Source: Thiomicrorhabdus cannonii
GTDB taxonomy: Bacteria; Pseudomonadota; Gammaproteobacteria; Thiomicrospirales; Thiomicrospiraceae
NCBI RefSeq assembly: GCF_013391695.1
Contig: NZ_JACBGH010000002.1
Coordinates: forward strand, 62,001 to 126,000
Length of the DNA: 64,000 bases
Reading direction: 5' to 3'
The notes below the pieces were generated by a model. It was given only the letters and a program-made list of their open reading frames with translations, searched no databases and was not told the DNA's origin. The position numbers were made by a program, and so were the translations under genes. Each line of letters starts with the position of its first letter. The first letter of the stretch is position 1. Positions 53,116 through 63,871 of the stretch are shown one piece after another.

Positions 53116-53158
53116 AACAGGCCGGGTTCGAGAACTAGTACCCTCAACCCGGCCTGTT
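53116..53158. repeat. Inverted pair of the DUS-like 12-mer between ruvC and nadA
   Basis: 12-mers at 53116-53127 (plus, preceded by AAAATTCTC) and 53147-53158 (minus) face each other across 19 bases that partly pair (GGGTTCGAG/CTCAACCC). It lies upstream of ruvC and downstream of nadA. Confidence 0.9.
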
Positions 53159-53164
53159 CACAAT

Positions 53165-53190
53165 AAAAAACCGCGAAAAACAACGCGGTT
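53165..53190 (-). terminator. Terminator of nadA
   Basis: AACCGCG and CGCGGTT form the stem and the minus strand ends in T6. It is adjacent to, but separate from, the 12-mer pair. Confidence 0.85.
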
Positions 53191-53197
53191 CCGTTGG

Positions 53198-54274
53198 TTA
53201 TTTATCGGTTTTCACCAAGCCCTGCTCGCGTGAAAAATCCAGCATACGCTGTACCGATCGCAGCGCCTTAACACGCACCGACTCGTCAATCAGAATCTCG
53301 CCGGTCTGTTTTTCCAGACACTCCGCCAGATTTTTCAGGTTATTCATCGCCATCCACGGACAATGCGCGCAACTCACGCACTGGTGTTCGCGGTCGGCGG
53401 TCGGCGCCACAATCAAACGCTTCTTCGGCGCCGCCTGCTGCATTTTGTAGAACAGGCCATAATCGGTCGCGACAATAAAGGTGTCATCCGGCATGTTCTG
53501 CACGGCGTTGAGCAGCACCTTGGTGGAGCCCACCACGTCCGCCATCGCCACCACATCGGCCGGCGATTCCGGATGCACCAGCACCTTGGCGTCGGGATGC
53601 TGCTTGATCAACTGTTCCAACTCATACGACTTGAACTCGTCATGCACGATACAGTGGCCCTGCCAACGCAGCATCTCGATGCCGGTCTGCTTCTGGATCC
53701 AGTCGCCCAAATGGCGGTCCGGTGCCCAGATGATCTTGTGCCCCTGCTCTTTCAAGTGGCTCACAATCTGCAATGCATTGCCGGAGGTGACCACCCAGTC
53801 GGCAATCGCTTTGACCTCGGCACTGGTATTGGCATACACCACCACCGTGTAGTCGGGATGCTCGGCGCAGAACTCGGCAAACTCCTTGGCCGGACAGCCC
53901 ACATCCAACGAACAGGTCGCTTCCAGATCGGGCATCAGCACGGTTTTTTCCGGACTCATGATTTTGGCGGTTTCGCCCATAAAACGCACGCCGCACACCA
54001 CCAACTCCTGTGCATCGGAATGGGCACCGAAGTTGGCCATTTCCAGCGAATCGGCCACAATGCCGCCGGTCTCTTCCGCCAGCGCCTGCAAATCGGCGTC
54101 CACATAATAGTGGGCAACCAGCTGTGCATTATGCTGTTTTAGAAGACGCTTGATTTTGGCTTTCAACGCCTCTTTTTCGGCATCGGTCAACGGCGGCAGA
54201 ATATGCGCGTTTTGGGCAAGCCTGTTGATTTTGGTTTCCAGGCCAACGGGAATTTCATACGATTGTTCGGACAT
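53198..54274 (-). CDS. nadA: Quinolinate synthase
   Basis: A 358-residue iron-sulfur enzyme making quinolinate for NAD. Cluster cysteines are in [11 protein letters not shown] and [13 protein letters not shown]; substrate-binding HYYVDADLQ lies near the N-terminus and [23 protein letters not shown] near the middle. The length and order are normal for the long bacterial form. It is downstream of aspS by 62 bases. Confidence 0.96.
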   Translation of the reverse strand: MSEQSYEIPVGLETKINRLAQNAHILPPLTDAEKEALKAKIKRLLKQHNAQLVAHYYVDADLQALAEETGGIVADSLEMANFGAHSDAQELVVCGVRFMGETAKIMSPEKTVLMPDLEATCSLDVGCPAKEFAEFCAEHPDYTVVVYANTSAEVKAIADWVVTSGNALQIVSHLKEQGHKIIWAPDRHLGDWIQKQTGIEMLRWQGHCIVHDEFKSYELEQLIKQHPDAKVLVHPESPADVVAMADVVGSTKVLLNAVQNMPDDTFIVATDYGLFYKMQQAAPKKRLIVAPTADREHQCVSCAHCPWMAMNNLKNLAECLEKQTGEILIDESVRVKALRSVQRMLDFSREQGLVKTDK

Positions 54275-54336
54275 AAGATAAGCCTCCCAATGTGAGTGCG
54301 AGCGAGAGGCAAAGCGCCCCTCGCCATTTAGATGAA

Positions 54337-56118
54337 TCAGGCTTTTTCTTGACCGAATTTGCGGAAACGCAACGCCAGTTCAGCCAGTTGCGAATCGGCG
54401 ACCAAGCCCGGTGCTTCGGTCAACAAACAGGCGGCGGACTGGGTTTTCGGGAAGGCGATAACGTCACGAATCGAATCGATATTGCCTAGAATCATCACCA
54501 AACGATCCAAACCGAACGCCATACCCGCATGTGGAGGACAGCCGTATTTCAAGGCGTTCAACAGGAAGCCGAACTTGTCCTGCGCCTCTTCGTCGGAGAT
54601 ACCCAGCAGTTTGAAGATGGCCGCCTGCATGTGCGTGTCGTGAATACGCACCGAACCGCCGCCGACTTCCAGACCGTTGATAACCAAGTCATAAGCACGC
54701 GACAACAGCTGCACCGGATCCTTGTGGTTCAGAATCTCTTCGGTGGTCGCTTTAGGCTGCGTGAACGGATGGTGTACCGCCGCAACACGTGCGGTCTTCT
54801 CGTCCTCTTCAAACATTGGGAAGTCAACCACCCACAATGGTCGGAAGCGGCCATTGATCATATTCAAATCTTCACCGATCTTGACGCGCAGCGCCCCCAG
54901 CGCTTCGTTGACCACCTTGGCCTTGTCCGCACCGAAGAAGACGATATCGCCGTCTTTCGCTTCAACACGCGCCATGATCTCCATGACCTGATCCGGGAAG
55001 AACTTGACAATCGGCGACTGCAAGCCGTCGATGCCGGCAGACAGGTCATTGACCTTGATATAGGCCAAGCCTTTCGCACCGTAGATGCTGACAAACTTGG
55101 TGTATTCGTCGATCTCTTTACGTGACATAGTGGCGCCGCCCGGTACTTTCAAGGCAGCGACACGGCCTTTCGGATCTTGCGCCGGGCCGGAGAACACTTT
55201 GAAATCGATGTCCTGCAGCAGATCGGCCACATCCACCAGCTGCATGTTGATACGCAGATCAGGACGGTCGATACCGTATTTCTGAATCGCTTCGGAATAC
55301 GGCATACGCTGGAATTTGTAATCGAATTCGACACCGATGGTCTCTTTGAAAATGGTTTTGACCAACCCTTCCATCACTTCCATCACCGATTCCTCGTCCA
55401 TAAACGAGGTTTCGATATCCAGCTGGGTGAATTCCGGCTGACGGTCGGCACGCAAATCTTCGTCACGGAAACAACGGGTAATCTGATAGTAACGGTCAAA
55501 ACCGGACATCATCAGCAACTGTTTGAACAGCTGCGGCGACTGCGGCAAGGCAAAGAATTTGTTGGCGTGGGTACGGCTTGGCACCAGATAGTCACGCGCG
55601 CCTTCCGGCGTCGATTTGGTCAGAATCGGCGTTTCCATATCCATAAAACCGTTGTCGTCCAGGTAGCGGCGCATGGTACGCGTCACGTGGTAACGCAACT
55701 TCAGGGTCTTCTGCATCTCTTCGCGACGCAGGTCGATATAACGGTATTTCAGGCGCGTTTCTTCACCGACGTTTTTCTCGTCCAACTGGAACGGAATCGG
55801 CTCTGCCATGCTCAACACATCCAGGTCAGCGGCCACGATTTCGATCTTGCCGGTCACCATATTCGGGTTAATGGTGCCTTCAGTACGCGCCACGACTTTA
55901 CCGGTGATTTTCAGTACACACTCCGCACGCAAACGCTCCGCTTTGGCAAAGACCTCCGGCGTATCCGGATTCACCACGACCTGCACCAAACCTTCACGGT
56001 CACGTAAATCAATGAAGATAACCCCACCGTGGTCACGGCGACGATGCACCCAACCGGCAACGGTGACTTGCTGATCGATCAAACTCTCGGTGACTTGTCC
56101 ACAATAATGTGTACGCAT
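54337..56118 (-). CDS. aspS: Aspartyl-tRNA synthetase
   Basis: A 593-residue class II synthetase. The anticodon-binding OB fold ([31 protein letters not shown]) is followed by motif 2 [18 protein letters not shown], the bacterial GAD insertion (about 280-420), and motif 3 in [25 protein letters not shown]. Whether it is discriminating cannot be told without checking gatCAB elsewhere. Confidence 0.97.
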   Translation of the reverse strand: MRTHYCGQVTESLIDQQVTVAGWVHRRRDHGGVIFIDLRDREGLVQVVVNPDTPEVFAKAERLRAECVLKITGKVVARTEGTINPNMVTGKIEIVAADLDVLSMAEPIPFQLDEKNVGEETRLKYRYIDLRREEMQKTLKLRYHVTRTMRRYLDDNGFMDMETPILTKSTPEGARDYLVPSRTHANKFFALPQSPQLFKQLLMMSGFDRYYQITRCFRDEDLRADRQPEFTQLDIETSFMDEESVMEVMEGLVKTIFKETIGVEFDYKFQRMPYSEAIQKYGIDRPDLRINMQLVDVADLLQDIDFKVFSGPAQDPKGRVAALKVPGGATMSRKEIDEYTKFVSIYGAKGLAYIKVNDLSAGIDGLQSPIVKFFPDQVMEIMARVEAKDGDIVFFGADKAKVVNEALGALRVKIGEDLNMINGRFRPLWVVDFPMFEEDEKTARVAAVHHPFTQPKATTEEILNHKDPVQLLSRAYDLVINGLEVGGGSVRIHDTHMQAAIFKLLGISDEEAQDKFGFLLNALKYGCPPHAGMAFGLDRLVMILGNIDSIRDVIAFPKTQSAACLLTEAPGLVADSQLAELALRFRKFGQEKA

Positions 56119-56193
56119 ACTGTTTTTACCTTTAATGTCTTTAATTTTTTAACGTTTAATACTGAGGCACCGCCCTGTAAAAAGGCCGTGCAT

Positions 56194-56913
56194 TTAATTC
56201 TGTTTGTCGGCAAGCGCCTCTTGCGCATTTGGACTACCGGTGGTGACATCCGCCTGAGCCGCTGAAACCGGCTGAACCGTTATGGTTTGCGGCGCACTGC
56301 CCGCCTTGGGCTTATAGGACGGCACCACCACCCCGCCCGATATGACCATTTTGAGGGCGTCATCCACATTCATTTCCAGCTCGATAATCTCGCTTTTGGA
56401 CGCCATCAAAAAGAAGCCGGAGGTCGGGTTGGGCGTGGTCGGCACAAACAAGTTCACCACTTCCGTCAACCCGGTGCGCATCTGCGCCTCGCCCTTCTGG
56501 GTACTGGTCTGAAACGCCAATGTCCACAGACCGACGCGCGGATACTGAATCAGATAGACCTTCTGAAAGGTCTGTTCACCCGAACCGAATATCGCCTCGG
56601 CGATCTGTTTCACCGCGGTATAAATCGAACGCACCAGCGGGATGCGTGCCAGAAAGCGCTCCCACAGGCTCACCATCTTGCTGCCCAGCAGGTTGGCCAC
56701 CAGCATGCCGGTCATCACAATCACCGTAAAGGCCAAGACCACGCCCAGCCCCGGAATGCTGAAGCCGAACAACTGCTCGGGACGATAGGCTTCGGGCACC
56801 AGCAGCAGGGTTTTGTCGAAAAAATTCACCAAAAACATGATGACGGCAATGGTCACGCCCAACGGCAACCAGACCAACAATCCCGCAATCAGATAACGCT
56901 TAAGGATCGACAT
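56194..56913 (-). CDS. DUF502 family membrane protein
   Basis: A 239-residue protein with two membrane helices (about 7-29 and 50-72) and a soluble C-terminal domain (KVYLIQYPRVGLWTLAFQT, FVPTTPNPTSGFFLM). This is the DUF502 pattern; function unknown, though the family often neighbours aspS as here. The start at 56913 is chosen because the first helix begins there; the frame runs 49 codons further upstream without protein character. It may be the first gene of the aspS transcript. Confidence 0.88.
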   Translation of the reverse strand: MSILKRYLIAGLLVWLPLGVTIAVIMFLVNFFDKTLLLVPEAYRPEQLFGFSIPGLGVVLAFTVIVMTGMLVANLLGSKMVSLWERFLARIPLVRSIYTAVKQIAEAIFGSGEQTFQKVYLIQYPRVGLWTLAFQTSTQKGEAQMRTGLTEVVNLFVPTTPNPTSGFFLMASKSEIIELEMNVDDALKMVISGGVVVPSYKPKAGSAPQTITVQPVSAAQADVTTGSPNAQEALADKQN

Positions 56914-57067
56914 TACTAAAACTCCATGCTGTTCGAAGCGGTCTTCAAAGCTATATGAGCCAACTCTGATATAAATCAGAATAAACGCTGTATTATAAAT
57001 GAATTTAACAGCGATTTGACAGGGAAAGTCAGCGAAAAAACGTGGCGAAAATTCTCTCAAAAAAACT

Positions 57068-57079
57068 CAACAGGCCGGG
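57068..57079 (+). repeat. DUS-like 12-mer, single copy
   Basis: An exact copy preceded by AAAAACTC in the divergent gap between the DUF502 and short-chain dehydrogenase genes. Confidence 0.85.
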
Positions 57080-57184
57080 TCCGGAAAGTTTTTTGCAAGT
57101 TTATTTTCGCACCACCCCGCAAAATTTACTTTCATCCCGTCTGCCACTAAAATGAGGCCTCAACTGACTCTCACGGCTTTTAAC

Positions 57185-58063
57185 ATGACACCCAAAACCG
57201 TCGCAAACTCGCAATGCCTTCCGCCCGCCATCATTCTGATTACCGGCTGCTCCAGCGGCATCGGTTACCATTGCGCTAAGACCTTGCATGCAGCCGGTTA
57301 CGGGGTCATCGCCACCTGCCGCAAACCGGCGGATGTCGATCGCCTGCGGCAAGAGGGCCTGACCTGCTTTGAGCTTGACCTCGCCTCCAGCGACTCCATC
57401 CATCAGGGACTTAACGCGATTTTGGAACATAGCGGCGGGCGGCTCGACGCCCTCTTCAATAACGGCGCTTTCGGCCTGCCGGGCGCGGTCGAAGACCTGA
57501 GCCGCACGGCGATGGAGTACCAGTTTCAAACCAATGTATTCGGCACCCAGGAACTCACCAATGCAGTCGTCAAGGTGATGCGTGCGCAGGGGCACGGCAA
57601 AATCATCTACAACAGCTCCATTCTGGGGTTTGCCGCGATGCAATACCGCGGCGCCTACAACGCCAGCAAATTCGCCATCGAGGGATTTGCCGACACCTTG
57701 CGTCTGGAGGTGCAAAAAGACAACATCCAGATCAGCCTGATTGAACCGGGGCCGATTCTGTCGCGCTTCCGCGAAAACGCCTATGAACAGTTCAAACGCT
57801 GGATCAGCCTTGAAGGCAGCGCCCACCGCAAAAACTACGAGGCGATGATTAAACGACTGGAAACCGTCGGCCCCAGCGCGCCCTTTACCTTGGGGCCAGA
57901 AGCTGTAACCGCTTGTGTTCTTCACGCCTTGCAAAGCAAACGCGCCAAAATCCGCTATCGCGTGACCGTCCCCACCAAAGCCTTTGCCGTGCTTAAACGT
58001 CTCTTGCCAACCCGCTGGCTGGATCGACTATTGACCAAGGCCGGCGGAGATGGCAAGCGATAG
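57185..58063 (+). CDS. Short-chain dehydrogenase/reductase
   Basis: A 292-residue NAD(P)-dependent oxidoreductase. The cofactor motif is ITGCSSGIGYHCAKTLHAAGY, NNGAFG is the family NNAG variant, and the catalytic Ser-Tyr-Lys is in YNSSILGF and YNASKFA. The C-terminus (VPTKAFAVLKRLLPTRWLDRLL) is basic and could sit at the membrane. The ATG at 57185 is chosen over one 11 codons upstream. The substrate is unknown. Confidence 0.88.
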   Translation: MTPKTVANSQCLPPAIILITGCSSGIGYHCAKTLHAAGYGVIATCRKPADVDRLRQEGLTCFELDLASSDSIHQGLNAILEHSGGRLDALFNNGAFGLPGAVEDLSRTAMEYQFQTNVFGTQELTNAVVKVMRAQGHGKIIYNSSILGFAAMQYRGAYNASKFAIEGFADTLRLEVQKDNIQISLIEPGPILSRFRENAYEQFKRWISLEGSAHRKNYEAMIKRLETVGPSAPFTLGPEAVTACVLHALQSKRAKIRYRVTVPTKAFAVLKRLLPTRWLDRLLTKAGGDGKR

Positions 58064-58079
58064 TCTTATTCGCCAAACA

Positions 58080-58412
58080 TCATCGACCAAACATCATCGA
58101 ATACGGCCGCGCCAAATCCTGCACCACTTTCTGCAAACTGAAACTGCGTACCTCTTCGATAAAACGTTGTCCGCCAAAAAACACCTGTAACGTCGGCAAG
58201 GTAAACACACCGTTTTGCGAGCAGAGTTCCGTGGTTTCGTGACAATCGACATAGACCAACGTGATCTTCGGATAATGCTCCGCCATCAGTTCAATCAATT
58301 TAGGCTTGATGGCATGGCACACATTGCACTCACGCCCGCCAAACAGTACCAGCAAAGCCTCCTCGCTCTGCTTCAACTCATCCAACTGCGCCAACGTTTC
58401 CAAGGTTTGCAT
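58080..58412 (-). CDS. Thioredoxin-like protein with CxxC
   Basis: A 110-residue cytoplasmic thioredoxin fold. The active site is GGRECNVCHAIKP, so Cys-Asn-Val-Cys replaces the usual CGPC; TLPTLQVFFGGQ carries the cis-Pro. Two more Cys occur in VDCHETTELCSQ. A redox role is likely but the partner is unknown. It is convergent with the dehydrogenase gene. Confidence 0.85.
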   Translation of the reverse strand: MQTLETLAQLDELKQSEEALLVLFGGRECNVCHAIKPKLIELMAEHYPKITLVYVDCHETTELCSQNGVFTLPTLQVFFGGQRFIEEVRSFSLQKVVQDLARPYSMMFGR

Positions 58413-58498
58413 TTACTGATCCTTTTTATTCTCTTTTTTCGTTCGCGTAGCATAGTGCAGCGGCCAATTCATCGCAAACAAATCGGCAAAAAAATCTC

Positions 58499-58510
58499 AA
58501 CAGGCCGGGT
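58499..58510 (+). repeat. DUS-like 12-mer, single copy
   Basis: An exact copy preceded by AAAATCTC, just upstream of the metallopeptidase gene. A possible -10 box (TACAAT, 58530-58535) follows it. Confidence 0.85.
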
Positions 58511-58566
58511 AAAGCAGTGCGCACTTGGGTACAATCGATACTTTGACCCTTTTTGGAGCCACTTCA

Positions 58567-59616
58567 TTGCGCCAGCCCGAAGCCTTTATCGACCTGCTTA
58601 AATCCCTGATTCGCCAACCCAGCGTGGTGGGAGCCGAACACTCGTTTTTCCGCGTATTGCAACGCGAACTGGAAGAGCGCGGCGCCAAAGTCACCTGGTA
58701 TGAAGGCCTACTGGTCGCGCAAGGCACGCAACCCGATTCGGTGATGTTCTCGGCGCACATCGACCGCCACGGGCTGATTTGCACCGGCCCCAACGAGTTC
58801 CAGTACGCCGCCTTTGTGGCCGGCCGCCGTTCCGACCTGCTCGGCAACTCCGTCTCGGAAAAACTCATGCTTAAAATCGTCGACCGCTTCAAAGGCGTGG
58901 CGGTTATGGCGTACGAACCCTGGTCGGGCGCTTACCGCGGCTCGGGAGTCATCACCAACGCCTATGTGTGCGAATTCCGCAATAACCTGATTTTTGAAGT
59001 CGACGGCCTGGAACATCTGGTCGCCGGCACGCCGGTGGCTTTCAGCGACCGCTTGACACGCAACAACAATCTGTTGAGCGCGCAACTCGATAATGTGCTG
59101 ACCGCCGCCCATTTGGTGCATCTGTTCGGCCTCGGTTTCCAGGGCACCGCCTTTTTTACCGCCGAAGAGGAATCCGGCAGCAGTTGGCGCTATCTGCTGG
59201 AATGGTTCCGCCGCTTTAACGGCGCTACCGACCGTCTGATCGTGGTAGACACCAGCCCTTACCCAGACAGGGAAAACGCAGACAAACAAAAAGTCGTCCT
59301 GCGTCGCCGCGATGAAAACGCCCAGTTCCATCCACAAACCACCGAACGCCTGCAAGGCATCTGCGAGAAACTCGGCATCAGCTATAGCTTTAAAGACGAA
59401 TATATCCAGCAGCTCAACCAACAGGCCACCAACGGCGAACGTCAATCCTTGGGCAGTACCGAGCTGGGGCGGATAGTGGCCGCCTCCAACGGTTTCGTAC
59501 AAGGCACCACGCTGCAAATCCCCACCACCGGCTATCACACCATGAACGAATCCTGCACCTGGGAGTCCTGCGTCGCTTTCCAGCACCTGCTGATGTCGAT
59601 TAGCGGCATCAAATAA
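58567..59616 (+). CDS. M42/M20-type zinc aminopeptidase-like protein
   Basis: A 349-residue cytoplasmic metallopeptidase. Metal ligands of the two-zinc site are visible: His and Asp in FSAHIDRHG, Asp in SAQLDNVLTAAHL, Glu-Glu in FTAEEESGS, Asp in VDTSPYPD, and His in TTGYHTMNES. The substrate is not clear. I use the TTG at 58567 because GGAG lies eight bases upstream; the frame could also open at a TTG at 58525, but that covers the likely promoter. Confidence 0.8.
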   Translation: MRQPEAFIDLLKSLIRQPSVVGAEHSFFRVLQRELEERGAKVTWYEGLLVAQGTQPDSVMFSAHIDRHGLICTGPNEFQYAAFVAGRRSDLLGNSVSEKLMLKIVDRFKGVAVMAYEPWSGAYRGSGVITNAYVCEFRNNLIFEVDGLEHLVAGTPVAFSDRLTRNNNLLSAQLDNVLTAAHLVHLFGLGFQGTAFFTAEEESGSSWRYLLEWFRRFNGATDRLIVVDTSPYPDRENADKQKVVLRRRDENAQFHPQTTERLQGICEKLGISYSFKDEYIQQLNQQATNGERQSLGSTELGRIVAASNGFVQGTTLQIPTTGYHTMNESCTWESCVAFQHLLMSISGIK

Positions 59617-59642
59617 ATCCATTTCCCAGCCAATATTTCCAG

Positions 59643-59693
59643 CCCATAAAAAAACCGCCCGATGAACGATTTCAATGGGCGGTTTTTTATGGG
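59643..59693. terminator. Bidirectional terminator between the peptidase and chemoreceptor genes
   Basis: CCCATAAAAAAACCGCCC pairs with GGGCGGTTTTTTATGGG around a 16-base loop. The stem serves both converging genes. Confidence 0.9.
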
Positions 59694-59714
59694 TCGCAAT
59701 CAATGCGGTACTGG

Positions 59715-62201
59715 TTAGAACTCCTCCCAGGTATCCCCATCGGCAACCGGCTTGCTGCTTTTAGCGGGGGCCGCCGATGCAACGCGCGCTGACGGCGATC
59801 CTTTGCTGTCGCTCTGCGCAGATTTCCGCCCCGCATCCACCACCTTCACCGCCGGTTTGGCCGGTGTTTTGGGCGCCGCCAATGCAGACGCGGCGGGTTT
59901 GCCGGTCGCTATTTTGGGGCTTTGCACGGCCGACTGTGATTTCACCTGATCGATAACGGACTGTGAAATCTTGAACTGCTGCATTTGCGCCAATAGCTCT
60001 TGTGACTGGTCGGCGATAGTCTGCGCGCTGCTAGCCGACAACTCAACCAGATGGGCGTTTTCCTGGGTATTCTTGTCCAAGGAAACGATCGCCTGATTGA
60101 GCTGCTCAATCCCCTGCGCCTGCTCGATGGAAGAGGTGGCGATATCACCCACCATTTCCGTGACCTGACGGATTGCCTGACTGATCTCCGCCAACGAAGT
60201 ACCGGATTGCTCCGCCAGCTGCGTTCCCTGCTCCACCTGCGAGACCGAACGGTCGATCAACTGCTTGATATCCTTGGCCGCTTCGGCCGACTTACCGGCC
60301 AGATTGCGCACCTCTCCGGCCACCACGGCGAAACCGCGGCCATGCTCACCGGCACGCGCCGCCTCAACCGCCGCATTCAACGCCAGCAGGTTGGTTTGAA
60401 AAGCAATCGAATCGATCAGGCCGATGATTTGCTCTATCTGGCTGCTGGACGCTTTAATCTGCATCATGGCGTCAATGGTGCGCTTCATGATCTCAGCACC
60501 CTCATCGGTTTTAGCCGCCGCTTGCGAGGTCAGCGCATTGGCCTGTTGCGCATTCTGCGCATTGTTGCGCACTGCAGCGGTCATCTCTTCCATGGTTGCA
60601 GCCGTCTCTTCAATGGACGCGGCCTGTTGTTGAATGCGCGCCGACAGGTCGGTATTGCGCTGGGAGGTCGCCTGGATATTTTCAACCACACCATCCAACG
60701 ACACCAAGACCTGCGCATTCATGCGCGATAAGTTTTCCAACGAGGCATTCATGGCGGTTTGCATCTGTGCAAACTGCGCTTCATATTGACCATCAATACG
60801 CTGCGTAAGGTCGCCTTTGGCCATGACCTCCATCACCTCAGCGAACTTCATAATCGCGTCGTGCATGGCGACCGACATGAAATTGATCTGTTCACCCAGA
60901 TCATGAATAAACCCGTCCAGTGTCGAAACGTCGATTTTCTCACCCAGATAGCCCTTGGCGGCTTTTTCTACAAGAACCTGCAAATTGCTTTCAACCACCT
61001 GCTGCATCTGCTCGAGTTTAACGGTCTGGGTCACATCCTTCCACTCGGTCACAAAACCGATGCGCTCACCGCCGTCGCCCCAGATCGGATTAACGATAAT
61101 CTGCAAATGCAACTCGCCTAGAGTCAATTTGGCGACATAGGTATCGTTCAAGTTCGCCAGAAGTTTACGCTGATGGGCTGGATTGACGTGGAATATATCG
61201 ATATTCTTGCCCACCAAGTCGTCGGCTTTAAAATGCGGCAGCATTTTTTGAATATCCTTTTCGACCTGCTTCAATGTCTTGAGAATCGATGCATTCATAT
61301 AGGTAATATTCAAATCATTGTCCGCCACCATAATATTGGCCGAACTCTGGTCCACCGTGGTCTTGATGGTTTGCATAAAACGCTGGTTTTCACGCAGCAT
61401 CGTAAACATATTTTTCAGGTGAAATTCCATTATCTTAAGTTCGCGCGCGCCCTCCATGGGAAGCTGAACATCCAGATGCAAACGCCCTTTGGCATCACAC
61501 ACCTGAGTCAACCTACCTTGCAAACGTACCAACGGCCCCAATAAAGCGCGGCGAATAAAAAATTCAAATGCCAGCAGCGTAACCAGCAAAGAGGCAAGGA
61601 AAACGGCTATGAACTCCATGCGCTGAGACAGGGCATTCGCTTCATTCAAAGCCTTCAACTGCGCTTGCGAACTGCTTTCAATGTAGTCATACCACGCTTC
61701 AAGCCCTTGCATAGCGGGACGGTCGTCCACTTTAACAATCGCATCAATCTCTTCAATGGCTGCGCCGGACTGCTTCAAGGCGACAATTCTGGCAAACATC
61801 TGATGGTATTGTTTCACCATCTGCTCAATGGCGTCCATTGACTGGATTTCGATAGGACTTAAGCCGGGTAAGGCTCGGTATTCGGTCAGGACCTGATTGA
61901 TTTTTTGATAATTCGCCTCAAGGCTTTCGCTGTATTTTTGCGTGCGGTAGTCACTTTCACCGCGCAACAAATAGTTTTTGAAGTTATGGATATACTGCCC
62001 GTAACCCAGCTGCGCGTTAATCTCATGGTAGAGACGCTCTTTGTGGTCGACCTGAGCTTTGAACTCGATGACCTCATCCACATTCTGCTGCTGAAGGTTA
62101 TAAAATATCCCGAATCCAATGCTGTTAATGACTATAAACAGCGCAAAATATATCATCACATTCTGAACGGTCGACCGACCGCGTATACTACTGCTTTTCA
62201 T
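59715..62201 (-). CDS. Methyl-accepting chemotaxis protein with PAS domain and CheR tether
   Basis: An 828-residue chemoreceptor. Membrane helices lie at about 14-34 and 212-232 and enclose a helical periplasmic sensor domain. HAMP follows, then a PAS domain ([23 protein letters not shown] to [14 protein letters not shown]), a second HAMP-like linker, and the signalling coiled coil with the tip [42 protein letters not shown]. The last residues DTWEEF match the x-W-x-x-F tether that binds the methyltransferase CheR. The ligand is unknown. A Pro/Ala-rich linker joins the tip domain to the tether. Confidence 0.93.
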   Translation of the reverse strand: MKSSSIRGRSTVQNVMIYFALFIVINSIGFGIFYNLQQQNVDEVIEFKAQVDHKERLYHEINAQLGYGQYIHNFKNYLLRGESDYRTQKYSESLEANYQKINQVLTEYRALPGLSPIEIQSMDAIEQMVKQYHQMFARIVALKQSGAAIEEIDAIVKVDDRPAMQGLEAWYDYIESSSQAQLKALNEANALSQRMEFIAVFLASLLVTLLAFEFFIRRALLGPLVRLQGRLTQVCDAKGRLHLDVQLPMEGARELKIMEFHLKNMFTMLRENQRFMQTIKTTVDQSSANIMVADNDLNITYMNASILKTLKQVEKDIQKMLPHFKADDLVGKNIDIFHVNPAHQRKLLANLNDTYVAKLTLGELHLQIIVNPIWGDGGERIGFVTEWKDVTQTVKLEQMQQVVESNLQVLVEKAAKGYLGEKIDVSTLDGFIHDLGEQINFMSVAMHDAIMKFAEVMEVMAKGDLTQRIDGQYEAQFAQMQTAMNASLENLSRMNAQVLVSLDGVVENIQATSQRNTDLSARIQQQAASIEETAATMEEMTAAVRNNAQNAQQANALTSQAAAKTDEGAEIMKRTIDAMMQIKASSSQIEQIIGLIDSIAFQTNLLALNAAVEAARAGEHGRGFAVVAGEVRNLAGKSAEAAKDIKQLIDRSVSQVEQGTQLAEQSGTSLAEISQAIRQVTEMVGDIATSSIEQAQGIEQLNQAIVSLDKNTQENAHLVELSASSAQTIADQSQELLAQMQQFKISQSVIDQVKSQSAVQSPKIATGKPAASALAAPKTPAKPAVKVVDAGRKSAQSDSKGSPSARVASAAPAKSSKPVADGDTWEEF

Positions 62202-62538
62202 GACTAACTCCGCTCAACATACACCCAATCTTATTGTTATGATTTTCTTGTTTTCTTTACTTTTATATCTGTTGTCACACCAAAATTGACGAAGCCCCCC
62301 CTTTCTGCCCCATCAACTTTACCCCGCATAATACCTCAAGAGTTTAACAACTTAGAGGTTTCACTTCATAAACTGCACTAAAAAACCATTAAAACCGCTA
62401 TTTCTCATGAGAACTCTACGAAAAATGCAAAAAACACGTGCATTATAAGCAGGTTAACCCATAATAAAAAACACAAAATTAATAAGCGATTTGCTTATAA
62501 AGCCTTGTGTCTCAATGCGTTTTCCGCCCGTTAAAAAC
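62202..62538. other. Intergenic region between the divergent chemoreceptor and zntB genes
   Basis: About 340 AT-rich bases. I see the inverted repeat ATAAGC-GATTT-GCTTAT at 62482-62498, which could be an operator, and no gene. A flagellar sigma-28 promoter for the chemoreceptor was sought and not found with correct spacing. Confidence 0.45.
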
Positions 62539-62567
62539 TTGACTCACGACCCAAAAATTTCCACAAT
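62539..62567 (+). promoter_or_regulatory. Likely promoter of zntB
   Basis: TTGACT (62539-62544), 17 bases, CACAAT (62562-62567), 28 bases before the ATG. Confidence 0.6.
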
Positions 62568-62594
62568 CGCTGTAAATAACTCCTTGGATTGAGC

Positions 62595-63575
62595 ATGCAA
62601 CACATCGAATTCTCCGGTCTCAAACATGCCTTGCTGCTCGACAGTCAAGGCGGAGCCAGCGCAATCAGCTGGCAGCAAGCGCAACACTGGCAAGCAGAGC
62701 AAGGGATTCTATGGCTGCATTTCGATTACTCTTCGACAGAAACGCAAACCTGGTTTAAAGAGCATAGCGGTCTTGATCCACTGATCAGCGAAGCCTTGCT
62801 TACCGAAGAAACCCGCCCCCGCAGCCACGCGATTGGCGACGGCCTGCTGGTAGCATTGCGCGGCATTAACCACAACCCCGGCGCCGCACCGGATGACATG
62901 GTCTCGATCCGTATCTGGATCGAACAGAACCGCATCATTACCACCGGCAGACGCAAACTGCTCTCGGTGGAAGACCTGCACAATTTCCTGCTGAAACACC
63001 AGGGGGTCAGCAATGCGGCAGAATGGCTCGTGGACTTGTGCGACCGCCTGGTGTGGCGAATGGGGGATACCGTCGATCAGTTTGAAGACGATATGGCGGA
63101 GCTTGAAGAAAACACCCTGAGCGAATCGCAGGCCACTTTGCGCCGCGACCTTTCCAATCTGCGCCGCCAAACCATTGCGTTGCGGCGCTATCTGGCACCG
63201 CAGCGCGAAGCCTTACTGCGCCTGCAAGTGGAAAAAGTCAGCTGGCTGGAAGATATTCACCGCCTGCAGCTGCGTGAAATCGGTGACCGGCTGATTCGCC
63301 ATATTGAAGACATTGATGCGGTACGCGAACGCGCCGCCGTGACCCATGAAGAACTGCTCAGCCACGCCTCCGAAGAGCTTAACCAGCGCATGTATATGCT
63401 GGCCATTGTCGCGGCAATTTTTCTACCGCTGGGCTTTGTGACCGGTCTGCTCGGCATTAACGTGGCGGGCATTCCCGGCGCGGACAATCCTTACGCTTTT
63501 TTAGTGGTTAGCGGCACCCTGACACTGGCCGTGATTCTGCAGATTCTGTTTTTCAAATGGAAAACCTGGCTTTGA
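62595..63575 (+). CDS. zntB: CorA-family zinc transporter ZntB
   Basis: A 326-residue inner-membrane channel. A large cytoplasmic N-terminal funnel with a long helix (LHRLQLREIGDRLIRHIEDIDAVRERA region) is followed by two C-terminal membrane helices. The loop between them carries GIN in GFVTGLLGINVAGIPGADNPYAF, the GxN signature (GMN in CorA proper); GIN and the overall pattern favour ZntB. The ATG at 62595 is chosen with GGA six bases upstream. Confidence 0.88.
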   Translation: MQHIEFSGLKHALLLDSQGGASAISWQQAQHWQAEQGILWLHFDYSSTETQTWFKEHSGLDPLISEALLTEETRPRSHAIGDGLLVALRGINHNPGAAPDDMVSIRIWIEQNRIITTGRRKLLSVEDLHNFLLKHQGVSNAAEWLVDLCDRLVWRMGDTVDQFEDDMAELEENTLSESQATLRRDLSNLRRQTIALRRYLAPQREALLRLQVEKVSWLEDIHRLQLREIGDRLIRHIEDIDAVRERAAVTHEELLSHASEELNQRMYMLAIVAAIFLPLGFVTGLLGINVAGIPGADNPYAFLVVSGTLTLAVILQILFFKWKTWL

Positions 63576-63622
63576 ATTTCGGATATCCATATTTCGTGAT
63601 TGATAAGTTGATGATGATTAAA

Positions 63623-63796
63623 ACCACGAAGAACGCGAAGACCACGAAGAGCACGAAGTTTTTCTAAGTAATTGACACATATTATCAACCCATCTTATTG
63701 ATTTTAAATGCTTTTAAAACCGCTTTAAAACACAAAAATAACACCAACGAATGATTAACGCTCAAAATCTTCGTGCTCTTCGTGTACTCAGTGGTT
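63623..63796. repeat. Inverted-repeat element of the ACCACGAAG type
   Basis: ACCACGAAGAACGCGAAG with further CACGAAG units (63623-63663) faces CTTCGTGCTCTTCGTG...GTGGTT (63769-63796) across about 105 bases. It is related in wording to the element at 6487-6580. No gene is present between the arms. Confidence 0.7.
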
Positions 63797-63850
63797 CAAT
63801 AAATCAATCATAAAATGTGGTTACCCTGAATTTCATGCCCTAAAAAAGTC

Positions 63851-63862
63851 AACAGGCCGGGT
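63851..63862 (+). repeat. DUS-like 12-mer, single copy
   Basis: An exact copy preceded by AAAAAAGTC, just after the stop of the minus-strand kinase gene. Confidence 0.85.
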
Positions 63863-63871
63863 CAGCGGCTT

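Noticed and set aside
62216-62280. Possible flagellar sigma-28 promoter for the chemoreceptor (TAAAGAAA...AACAATAA)
   Set aside because: The spacing is 17 instead of 15 bases after TAAA and the GCCGATAA box is poorly matched.
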